Source of the DNA: JALHOM01 sp964615775
GTDB lineage: Bacteria; Patescibacteriota; Saccharimonadia; Saccharimonadales; 2-12-FULL-41-12
Assembly (NCBI GenBank): GCA_964615775.1
Contig: CAZTQB010000004.1
Span: 16,271 to 80,270, forward strand
DNA: 64,000 nucleotides
Direction: 5' to 3'
This document shows positions 40,678-48,537 of the stretch, in pieces (position 1 is the stretch's first letter; every line of letters begins with the position of its first letter). Position numbers and translations under genes: made by a program. Under the pieces are notes generated by a model. The model saw only the letters and a list, made by a program, of their open reading frames with translations, was not told where the DNA came from and did no database searches.

Positions 40678-41934
40678 ATGATAAGAAACGAAAACGGTGA
40701 AGCATTATTTACTAACCCATCAACCAACATGGGTCTAGGAGAACTGCCCGCAGTCGAATCCTCATTTTCTACCAGAGAATTGGCTGCTGCAATAGCAGGA
40801 GTAGTTGCGTTAGGCTTAACGTCTGGAGTAAGTCTTGCCCAACCAGAAAAAGCAACTGCAGCAACTGATCCTAAATTTTTAAAATGCTTTAATTATGCGT
40901 CTTATGGCTATAGAAATATAATACCTCCTGTATCTCGTCCGTCATTTCCTCGAGTAGACGGAGTAGAGGCAGGAATTTATTCTAGACTTAGAGACCCGTT
41001 TGGTATGGACGGCAATAATATCATGATTGCTGGTGATGAGTTCGGGTCAAATAAAGGCAGGGTATTGGATTGGACTTGTGATAATACTGATCAAAGAGGC
41101 TATCCGGAAGGAAGTCACTTGTTGTTTGATATTGAGCAATATGGCACAGATCTAGCACCACGAACGGTAAAGTTATCCTTCGGAAATCCTAATCTTTCAT
41201 TTGTAAGAGCAAATATGCTAGATGACTACTACCGCAATCTAGAATGTGTTGACGGTGCAGAGTCTGCTGGTCAAAAAATCTGTACCCTTCCTGTTATGAC
41301 TCAAGGGCAAGTTGGTTCATTGGTTGTCTGGGTTAGTTCCCGAGATGCGATAACAGATTATTCTACCATTACGGCTCAACTTGGTGAGCCGGATTTAAAT
41401 CCTTCTAACGATTCTACAGTTTCAAAGATTACAATTCATGGTGTGGCGAATCCATTTGATCATAGTTTTCGAAATACCGGTTCTAATCCGAAGGTAACTA
41501 TATCTACTCCAGGTAAGAATTTTAGCACTGGTGTCGTTGATAAACGAAAATGTGCCACACCACCAAGAATTACGCTTAAGCCTAACGCTAACGGTCAGGC
41601 TTACTCTGTTCAGGTTAGGCCATCAAAGGGTCAGACCATTCTACCTAATGGAAATGGTGCATCATCTAAAGCTTCTGCAAGGGCAAAAGCCGCTAGACTA
41701 ATTGCTAGTTTGCCAGGTGGTGCAGTCATTACTAGTAAAATACCTAATTCATCAAAAAAAATCGGTTCGAAAATCTACTTTGACACAAAAGATAAGATAT
41801 CCAATAGACACCCATGGAATTTAAAGATACCTATTAAAAAGACAAATAAAAGGTGGTCTGTTATTTTCTATGCTCCAAAAGGTACAGTTAGTGAATGTGG
41901 CAGCCAATCTTTATATACGAAATCAAAAAAATAG
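40678..41934 (+). CDS. Secreted protein with DUF11/CARDB-like domain, upstream of the pilus locus
   Basis: This 418-residue protein has a long polar N-terminus of about 33 residues followed by a hydrophobic segment (LAAAIAGVVALGLTSGVSLA) and an AxA-type site (KATAA), consistent with export. The middle contains a strand-rich domain with LNPSNDSTVSKITIHG, a pattern common in repeat domains of the DUF11/CARDB type found in surface proteins. The C-terminal third is very basic (Lys-rich). Six Cys suggest disulfides outside the cell. No catalytic motif. Its place ahead of the adhesin and pil genes suggests a surface or wall role, as inference. Confidence 0.7.
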   Translation: MIRNENGEALFTNPSTNMGLGELPAVESSFSTRELAAAIAGVVALGLTSGVSLAQPEKATAATDPKFLKCFNYASYGYRNIIPPVSRPSFPRVDGVEAGIYSRLRDPFGMDGNNIMIAGDEFGSNKGRVLDWTCDNTDQRGYPEGSHLLFDIEQYGTDLAPRTVKLSFGNPNLSFVRANMLDDYYRNLECVDGAESAGQKICTLPVMTQGQVGSLVVWVSSRDAITDYSTITAQLGEPDLNPSNDSTVSKITIHGVANPFDHSFRNTGSNPKVTISTPGKNFSTGVVDKRKCATPPRITLKPNANGQAYSVQVRPSKGQTILPNGNGASSKASARAKAARLIASLPGGAVITSKIPNSSKKIGSKIYFDTKDKISNRHPWNLKIPIKKTNKRWSVIFYAPKGTVSECGSQSLYTKSKK

Positions 41935-41958
41935 CTTTTGCGTATATTAATTAAATAC

Positions 41959-41988
41959 TTGCAATGCTGCTTAGGAAAGTCGTAAAAT
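41959..41988 (+). promoter_or_regulatory. Promoter ahead of the pilus-associated membrane protein/adhesin pair
   Basis: TTGCAA (41959-41964) and TAAAAT (41983-41988) are separated by 18 nt. The leader is about 36 nt with SD GTGGAG before the ATG at 42031. Confidence 0.55.
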
Positions 41989-42030
41989 AAACCTAGATAA
42001 GCGTAAGTAGGATAGCGGTGGAGTAGTTAG

Positions 42031-42624
42031 ATGTCTAATACATCAAACCAAGATTTAGGTAAGAATACAAAAAAGAAAGAGCTGCTAAGTATAAAGCCAG
42101 ATTATTATAATGTACCTAGAAGATCTAATGTCTTAAAAGTACTTATATTTATTGCTGTATGTGTTGTTTTGTTAGCTATGGTACCAATTTTTCTTAATTA
42201 TAAGAATAATCACAAGAAGACTGAATCAAAAAATCCGATATCCACTAAGTCAGAGCAAGTTACTCCAGGACCTCTTAGTGGCAGTGAGTATGAAAAGATG
42301 TTATCCCAAAAGGCAGATAAGTCTCTAGCAGACAATGATCTAGATCAAGTTTTTTTAGTATGTGAAGTTATATCTTCTAGCTACATGGCTTCGCAAAAAT
42401 ATCAAGATGCAAAACGATCAATAGATGAATGTACTTCCAGAGTTAAAGACCAATCAAAGATACCTTGGTTTATATATAAAGATAAAGCGTATATTGACCT
42501 TAGATTGCAGGACAAAAATTCTGCAAAGATAAATTTTCAAGCAGCGATAGATAAGTATAAGGATACTGCTAATCAACCAAAAGATTCTCTTGAAAACTTA
42601 AAACAGGAAGTTGGCAAACTATGA
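42031..42624 (+). CDS. Single-pass membrane protein with TPR-like outer domain
   Basis: This 197-residue protein has about 38 cytosolic residues, a membrane helix (about 38-57, VLIFIAVCVVLLAMVPIFLNY), a polar linker, then a helical region (about 85-197) with repeated AYIDLRLQDKNSAKINFQAA-type helix pairs suggestive of TPR. Two Cys (in LVCEVI and DECTSR) could pair. The stop overlaps the adhesin start by 4 nt (ATGA), so the two are coupled; it may be an accessory or assembly factor for that protein (inference). Family not recognised. Confidence 0.7.
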   Translation: MSNTSNQDLGKNTKKKELLSIKPDYYNVPRRSNVLKVLIFIAVCVVLLAMVPIFLNYKNNHKKTESKNPISTKSEQVTPGPLSGSEYEKMLSQKADKSLADNDLDQVFLVCEVISSSYMASQKYQDAKRSIDECTSRVKDQSKIPWFIYKDKAYIDLRLQDKNSAKINFQAAIDKYKDTANQPKDSLENLKQEVGKL

Positions 42625-45600
42625 TTACTAAGAATAGTAAGCTGCTCCTTGCTTTATTTTTCTTTACTTCACTTGGGTGTATATTTTTTACAAATGGTGT
42701 TACGGAAGCGGCCGTACCAATTTCTTCACCTATATCTAATTTGGGGCCAAATAGAGCGAGTGGTATACTAAATGGCTCTACTCAGGTAACACCCTATTAT
42801 ACTATTGGTAAAGGAGGGTATGATGTCGCTAAGAGTTTTGTTAGTGTTACTGCTCCTCAAGGTTCTGGCTCCTTTACTATAACTATTGAAAATGCAGGCT
42901 ATAATTGTAGCCTATATAGCAACAATGGGGTACAAGGCCCTGATTTTGGTCCAGCAGTAACCGACTATACTTTTTATGGTATCGGTGGTGGAACTGTAGT
43001 AACTAGAAGTCCACAAACCTCTTCTGAGGGTTGTGGCGATATATCTTTTACGGCTTACACAGACTGCTCAACAGTGTATTATGGTAATCGATGTCTTTAT
43101 TACTTAAATTCAGTTTTAAAAACCAGTAGTCAAGACAGGGAGAATGCATTTAAAGTAATTGCAAATCGTACAGATGTACTTATTGGTGCGAGTGGAAGCG
43201 AAGGCGACTATACGGGTTATGGCTATAGGGTAGGAGACTTAGCGAATACAAATCATTGGGGTTTTAATATTCAGTTTGGAGTTGAAGATCCAAGATGCAG
43301 TAATGTCGCTACCATGTCAGTAAAAAATGCTGCAGTAAATTGGCAAGATGCAGACTCAGGTCCTGATCATTTTGATTGGAATACTGATATGGAATTTACG
43401 CTATGGTCTCAACCTATACAAAGTAATCCTGTAAATATATCTGCATGGAATAGGGTTGAAACGAAGAGACAGAGAGGAGGAGGTATTGGTGATGATGGCT
43501 CTTTCAATAAAATTGATTTTAATGCGAATAGTAGGTACATGGTTACTTTTGAGAATCTTGGCGTACGTAATACTTTAAGAGTTAATTTGCCATTAGGACT
43601 TTCACAGCTTGGAGCTAGAAGATCGAGCGTTGTTGATTGCCCGCCCCCTAAACCTCCAACTACTGGTTGCGGAGTTATTAATTTTGCTAATGGCGGGGAG
43701 GTAAAACCGGGTCAGGCTCTTAGCTTTAACGTAAGTGCAGTAAATGACACAAAAACCAACTGGAACAATGGTGTTCGTGTACCGGGTAGTCCTTACCCAA
43801 GTCAAGTAGTTTATATGCAATTTAATGATGATCTTGCTCAAGGTAGGAAAGTCTACCGAGATGGGACGGGAAATGACATAGGTTCGGTTATCAATGGATC
43901 AGTTAATAATAATGCAAGTTTTTCTGCTAATGCACCTAGCACTAGAGGTCCAAAAGATTATTCTTTTTCTTTGTATCAGTACATTTCTCCTTCCAATAGT
44001 AGGCTTATGACATCATGTACGATAACCGTAAATGTCAAAGATAGCTACAGAGCAAGTTTAAGTGTAAGCTGCAATGGTATTGTAGGTAATTTAGTTTGGG
44101 CAAGTACCGGACAACCTGCAATCGGAATGATAGTCGCAGATGGACAATACTCAAGACCAATAAATGGGCAAGATATGGGTGGTGGAGTATTTTCGGGCTG
44201 GCCTGGTAGTCCAAATGGGAGGATAATGCCCTATGGCACTCATAATTTTGTTATACTTGGCGAAAATGGAGAGTATGTCTCAGACGGTATATCAGACTCC
44301 TCTATAGATGGTTGTTTTTCGGCAACCTGTAGCATTAGTCCGGGGAGTCTACTTAAAGGTCAGCCTACAAATGTAAATCTAAAGTATGGAACTAGTAATC
44401 GTACAGATACCGCGTATACCTTCACGGGTACAGGTAGAGGAATAGGCGGCCTCAGTGGATATGGCGAAACATCGGGCGGGATGAATCCGGGAGATCAAAA
44501 TTTTGATGTAAATATCTCAGTAATGCCGAGCTACTCGGGATATATACTATTGGGAGCGTCTATTGATGGTCAGCAGGTTCCGTTGGAATATCTACCAACA
44601 TGTTTGGGAGCTGTTCGCGAAACTCCACCGCCTGATTGTATTCCAAGTACTGGTAATCCGGCCTGCTCTGCATCAATTGAAGTCAGTATATATCCAGCTG
44701 TCAAAACCTTCTCTGGCGACACAGTTGCGGGTATGGGCTTTGCCAAATCTGATGGTACATGTGCTGCTGCTGGCAGCTCGAGTATAAAGGCATATATAGC
44801 TAGTTCTACAGCCGGCTCAGGTTCGCAACTTGGTGCCTTTGCCCCAGGTGGTATAAGTGGCTTTCTGAGTTCGGTCAAACAGTCAAATGCGGCACCTAAG
44901 CCCAATGGTCTAACTTTTGGCGGTACTCCAGTTTCTGGTGGCTTAGCCCTGAATCAAACAATGGGTGGTGGATATAACGTAACCGGCTGCATGGAAAACT
45001 ATTTCCAAACTAAGCAGTTTAACGTAGACACCAACAAAACTTCAGTTATCGGCAATGATTTCAATATTAACCGTGCTGAAGCTGGTAAACAATACATTAA
45101 GAATGGTGATCTAACTATTAATGGTGGTGATTTGAGTGGTAAAAATGTGAGTGTATTTGTAGATGGTGATGTATTCTTGAGTGGTAATATTACAATACCT
45201 TCTTCTGGGTTTAATCCTGCAAATCCACCCGTATTCAGACTATACGTAAAAGGTAATATATATGTGAGCAAAGATGTAACTGAACTTAATGGTGTATTTG
45301 TAGCACAGCCTAAAGATGATGGCAATAAGGGTGAGATATATACATGTGCGTCAGGCCTAGGAACCTCAGTGAGCTATGGGCCAGACTGGAGTACGTATGT
45401 GAGTCAATGCCAAAACCAATTAAAAGTTTATGGTAGCTTTACTGCTAAAAAAGTTATTTTGAATCGCATTAAAAGCAATGGAACAGTAGATGGAGTCGTC
45501 AATCTGCCTAGTGTTCCTATATCTGAAAACTACAATTCAACTGAAGCTTCTGAAGTATTCATATGGGTACCATATCTATACTTGCCTAGTGCCAACACAT

Positions 45601-45671
45601 CTGAACACCCAACAACCGGTCCAAGCTCTGATGACTATAAATTTATTGGTACATTACCGCCAATATTGTAA
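42621..45671 (+). CDS. Large secreted adhesin-like protein at the head of the type IV pilus locus
   Basis: This 1016-residue protein has a signal peptide (KLLLALFFFTSLGCIFF, cleavage near TEAA) and then a long strand-rich, Gly/Ser/Asn-rich ectodomain with many Cys, compatible with several disulfide-bonded Ig-like or beta-sandwich modules. The C-terminal 200 residues or so form a repetitive region (NGDLTINGGDLSG, VFVDGDVFLSGNITIP, LYVKGNIYVSKDV, ELNGVFVAQ) suggestive of a beta-solenoid. No sortase signal. Position directly before pilM suggests a pilus-associated or PilY1-like host-binding factor; this is inference from context. Confidence 0.8.
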   Translation: MITKNSKLLLALFFFTSLGCIFFTNGVTEAAVPISSPISNLGPNRASGILNGSTQVTPYYTIGKGGYDVAKSFVSVTAPQGSGSFTITIENAGYNCSLYSNNGVQGPDFGPAVTDYTFYGIGGGTVVTRSPQTSSEGCGDISFTAYTDCSTVYYGNRCLYYLNSVLKTSSQDRENAFKVIANRTDVLIGASGSEGDYTGYGYRVGDLANTNHWGFNIQFGVEDPRCSNVATMSVKNAAVNWQDADSGPDHFDWNTDMEFTLWSQPIQSNPVNISAWNRVETKRQRGGGIGDDGSFNKIDFNANSRYMVTFENLGVRNTLRVNLPLGLSQLGARRSSVVDCPPPKPPTTGCGVINFANGGEVKPGQALSFNVSAVNDTKTNWNNGVRVPGSPYPSQVVYMQFNDDLAQGRKVYRDGTGNDIGSVINGSVNNNASFSANAPSTRGPKDYSFSLYQYISPSNSRLMTSCTITVNVKDSYRASLSVSCNGIVGNLVWASTGQPAIGMIVADGQYSRPINGQDMGGGVFSGWPGSPNGRIMPYGTHNFVILGENGEYVSDGISDSSIDGCFSATCSISPGSLLKGQPTNVNLKYGTSNRTDTAYTFTGTGRGIGGLSGYGETSGGMNPGDQNFDVNISVMPSYSGYILLGASIDGQQVPLEYLPTCLGAVRETPPPDCIPSTGNPACSASIEVSIYPAVKTFSGDTVAGMGFAKSDGTCAAAGSSSIKAYIASSTAGSGSQLGAFAPGGISGFLSSVKQSNAAPKPNGLTFGGTPVSGGLALNQTMGGGYNVTGCMENYFQTKQFNVDTNKTSVIGNDFNINRAEAGKQYIKNGDLTINGGDLSGKNVSVFVDGDVFLSGNITIPSSGFNPANPPVFRLYVKGNIYVSKDVTELNGVFVAQPKDDGNKGEIYTCASGLGTSVSYGPDWSTYVSQCQNQLKVYGSFTAKKVILNRIKSNGTVDGVVNLPSVPISENYNSTEASEVFIWVPYLYLPSANTSEHPTTGPSSDDYKFIGTLPPIL

Positions 45672-45675
45672 GGTG

Positions 45676-45704
45676 TTGGTTAATAAAAATGCTTATGCTA
45701 TACT
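45676..45704 (+). promoter_or_regulatory. Promoter of the pilM operon
   Basis: TTGGTT (45676-45681) and TATACT (45699-45704) are separated by 17 nt, with the extended -10 ATGC. It lies just after the adhesin stop and 82 nt before pilM. Confidence 0.65.
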
Positions 45705-45786
45705 GGGATTAAGTAAAATTATTAATGAGTGGGTTAATAGCAAGATGACTAAAACCGTAAATAAAAAGAAAGATTACATTAAATAA

Positions 45787-46830
45787 ATGGGTTTTTTGAG
45801 TGGAATTACTGACTTTTTTGGGCTAGATATTGGCTCTGACACTTTGAGAGTGGTTGAGTTAACTAGTAACAAGACTGGACCTCGCCAGCTTATGAGATAC
45901 GCAATTGCCCCAATAGATAGTAAGCTAGTTCAGAGTGACTCGGCGATAGATAGACAAAAAGTAGCTGAAACTATCAGAAATGTGATCAATCAAGCTCAGA
46001 TTACGACAAAAAATGTAACAGTTGGTATTCCGTCATCTAGAGTGTTTACGGTAGTGGTAGATATTGAGAGGCTAGCTCAAAATGAGCTAGCCAAAACAAT
46101 TCAGTATCAAGCAGATTCGATTATTCCGACTCCAGTTAATGAATCAAAAATTGACTGGGAAGTTATAGGTGATTCACCAAAAGACCCAAACAAAGTCGAA
46201 GTACTGCTATCTAGCGTACCAAACGAATTCGTGGAGTCTAGGCTAGATTTACTAGAATCGATTGGGCTAAACGTAGTGGCTTTTGAGCCAGATAACCTGG
46301 CACTAGTGAGAGCGATAATCCCGCCAGAGTCAATGGAGCCACAGATGGTGATAGATATCGGTGGCAAGACGACTGACATTGTGATTGTAATGAACGGTGC
46401 ACCACGTTTGATAAGAGCAGTGCCAACTGGCTCGGAATCTATTATCCGTTCGGCAATACAGAATTTAAATATTGATGAAAAACAAGCTCAAGAATTTGTT
46501 TTTAAATTCGGCTTGAGCCAACAAAAATTGGAGGGACAAGTTTATAGTGCGATTATTTCTACGGTTGACACATTGATGGGCGAAATAGATAAGTCTATAA
46601 AATTCTTCCAAGCTAGATATAAAGGTGTGCCGATAACTAAGATTATCATGACTGGTGGAGCATCGTCTTTGCCGGAGTTTCCGCTGTATATAGCTAACAA
46701 ATTTGGTATAAATGTAGAGATCGGCAACGCTTGGCGAAACGTTCAAGCACCTATGGAGAGGCAGAATGAGCTTATGGCATTGTCCAATCACTTTGCAGTA
46801 GCTGTTGGGCTAGCTGGGAGGGACGAATAA
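45787..46830 (+). CDS. pilM: Type IV pilus inner-membrane platform protein PilM
   Basis: This 347-residue, actin-like ATPase-fold protein is cytosolic. It starts with FFGLDIGSDTLRVVEL (phosphate-1-type loop) and later has MVIDIGGKTTDIVIV (phosphate-2) and KIIMTGGASSLPEFPLYIANKF (adenosine loop), as in PilM/FtsA-like proteins. PilM binds the short N-terminal tail of PilN and links the PilNO ring to the motor. Stop and pilN start overlap (ATAATG). The SD is weak; a 13-codon ORF ends exactly one base before its ATG. Confidence 0.93.
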   Translation: MGFLSGITDFFGLDIGSDTLRVVELTSNKTGPRQLMRYAIAPIDSKLVQSDSAIDRQKVAETIRNVINQAQITTKNVTVGIPSSRVFTVVVDIERLAQNELAKTIQYQADSIIPTPVNESKIDWEVIGDSPKDPNKVEVLLSSVPNEFVESRLDLLESIGLNVVAFEPDNLALVRAIIPPESMEPQMVIDIGGKTTDIVIVMNGAPRLIRAVPTGSESIIRSAIQNLNIDEKQAQEFVFKFGLSQQKLEGQVYSAIISTVDTLMGEIDKSIKFFQARYKGVPITKIIMTGGASSLPEFPLYIANKFGINVEIGNAWRNVQAPMERQNELMALSNHFAVAVGLAGRDE

Positions 46831-47612
46831 TGTCACGTATGAGCCGTGTTCAGTTTAATCTACTACCTGATGTAAAGCTTGAATACATTAAGGCAACGTA
46901 TCGTCGTAGGATTATTTCGATTGTTTGTTTTTTGGTTGGTGGGGTGTTTTTGGTATTATTCATCTTTATGTTTTTGCTTGTTCGCGTTAACCAGCCAAAG
47001 CATCTATCTAACCTCAATGAAGATATAAAAAGTAATGTTGCCGAACTTCAGAGCAATAAAGATTTAGACAAAATATTGACTATCCAAAATCAACTCAATA
47101 GTTTGCCAGATTTACATAATAAAAAGGTTATGGCATCTAGGTTATTTGATTATCTAACTCAGGTTACTCCAGCTAACGCTAGTATCAGTAACGTGGAAGT
47201 AGATTATGAAGCAAAAACTATCAAAATAAAGGGAGATGCAGACTCTATCACTACCGTAAATAAATTTGCAGATACTCTAAAGTTTACTGATTACGAAAAA
47301 ACTTCTAATGGTAGTGATGCTAAAAAAGACAAGGCCTTTAGCTCGGTTGTTTTAGACAATTTCTCTATAAATTCTCAGCAAGGTAGTACAGCGAACAATG
47401 CCAACAAGAGTGTATCTTATGCTATGAACTTTGCTTATAATGAAGCAATTTTCGCTGATTATGCTAAAGATTCGAACCCGCTTAATAATGATGTAAAACT
47501 AGTAGTTCCTAAAGTAATTACTACCAGATCAGAAACCGAGAAGCCAGAGAGCTTATTTGATAAAAAAATTGAACCTACACCAACGCCAAATCAGAATGGG
47601 GGACAAAACTAG
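46830..47612 (+). CDS. pilN: Type IV pilus alignment protein PilN
   Basis: This 260-residue protein has a short N-terminal tail with VQFNLLPDVKLEYIKA, resembling the PilM-binding motif of PilN (INLLP). One membrane helix (about 26-50) and a periplasmic/outer coiled coil plus ferredoxin-like domain (VEVDYEAKTIKIKGDADSI) follow. The C-terminus is Pro/Gln/Asn-rich. PilN with PilO forms the ring that aligns the motor with the pilus. The gene overlaps pilM and pilO by single bases. Confidence 0.9.
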   Translation: MSRMSRVQFNLLPDVKLEYIKATYRRRIISIVCFLVGGVFLVLFIFMFLLVRVNQPKHLSNLNEDIKSNVAELQSNKDLDKILTIQNQLNSLPDLHNKKVMASRLFDYLTQVTPANASISNVEVDYEAKTIKIKGDADSITTVNKFADTLKFTDYEKTSNGSDAKKDKAFSSVVLDNFSINSQQGSTANNANKSVSYAMNFAYNEAIFADYAKDSNPLNNDVKLVVPKVITTRSETEKPESLFDKKIEPTPTPNQNGGQN

Positions 47613-48289
47613 TGATGCACAAACCAAATCTTTCGATCAAGCACCTAGCTATTGATAAAGCAAATGCGACTTTGGTGATTATTGTTGCGATTACGTCTTT
47701 TGTAGTTATTTTCTCGTTGGTTGCTTGCAAATCTTTGTTTAACCAAATGCAATATCAATCTAAGGTTATAAAAAAGCAAGAAGTAACGCTACGTCGTGTT
47801 GAGAGAAATAAACAAGAAGTAGATAAACTAAAGACTTCGTATGCTGAATTTGATGGCTCAACTCAGAATATTTTAGGCGGCAATCCTAAAGGAAATGGTG
47901 AAAAAGACGGCCAAAATGCCAAGATTATATTAGATGCCTTACCAAGTAAGTATGATTTTCCGGCATTGGCTACCAGTATCGACAAGCTGGTTACGGGCAA
48001 CGGCTTTAAGTTAAAGGAGTTTACGGGTACAGACGATGAGGTTGCCCAGTCGATTAATGAAGGTTCGGCGAGTCCACAGGCTGTTAGTGTTCCATTCAAC
48101 CTAGAGTCCGAAGTATCAAATGCTGATGCCAAAAAGCTTATGGAAGGTTTTGAAAAATCTATTCGACCTTTCCAGATACAAAAAATGACTATTACAGGAC
48201 AGGGTAATACATTAAAAATCTCTCTATTCGGCAATACTTATTTCCAGCCTGAAAAGAAAATGAATGTTACACAGGAGACGGTAAAATGA
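47612..48289 (+). CDS. pilO: Type IV pilus alignment protein PilO-like
   Basis: This 225-residue protein has one membrane helix (about 21-42), a coiled coil (KVIKKQEVTLRRVERNKQEVDKLK) and a C-terminal domain with LPSKYDFPALATSIDKLV and NGFKLKEFTG. Separate LP...L and F-rich strands match PilO. The GTG at 47612 overlaps the pilN stop; an ATG follows one codon later and is an equally good start. The 3' end overlaps the next gene by 4 nt (ATGA). Confidence 0.85.
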   Translation: MMHKPNLSIKHLAIDKANATLVIIVAITSFVVIFSLVACKSLFNQMQYQSKVIKKQEVTLRRVERNKQEVDKLKTSYAEFDGSTQNILGGNPKGNGEKDGQNAKIILDALPSKYDFPALATSIDKLVTGNGFKLKEFTGTDDEVAQSINEGSASPQAVSVPFNLESEVSNADAKKLMEGFEKSIRPFQIQKMTITGQGNTLKISLFGNTYFQPEKKMNVTQETVK

Positions 48290-48522
48290 AAAAAAATGAC
48301 TTAGTCGTGATACTAATTGTGGCAATATTTGCAGGGATTTTCTCTATGGTTGCATCGAACTTGATTTTTACACCCAAGTCTACAAAGACCTTAAAGGCAT
48401 ATAAGATAGACGAGATTAGCTCTGAATTTAAACAACCCGACAAAAGATACTTTAATAGCGAGAGTGTTAACCCAACCAAAAATATACAGATTGGTGACGG
48501 AAATAACAACAAACCATTTTAA
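48286..48522 (+). CDS. Small pilus-locus membrane protein (PilP position)
   Basis: This 78-residue protein has a membrane helix at about 7-27 (VVILIVAIFAGIFSMVASNLIF), followed by about 50 polar residues with FKQPDKRYFNSESVNPTKNIQIG. Not recognisable as PilP by sequence, but it sits where pilP usually lies, between pilO and pilB, and overlaps pilO (ATGA). It may be a minimal platform component. The SD for pilB is near its 3' end. Confidence 0.75.
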   Translation: MKKNDLVVILIVAIFAGIFSMVASNLIFTPKSTKTLKAYKIDEISSEFKQPDKRYFNSESVNPTKNIQIGDGNNNKPF

Positions 48523-48537
48523 GGTAGGGCTTAGTTT

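Noticed and set aside
45490..45786. 98-aa open frame overlapping the adhesin 3' end in another frame
   Set aside because: Composition does not look like a protein, most of it lies inside the adhesin gene; only its last 13 codons are kept as a possible leader peptide.
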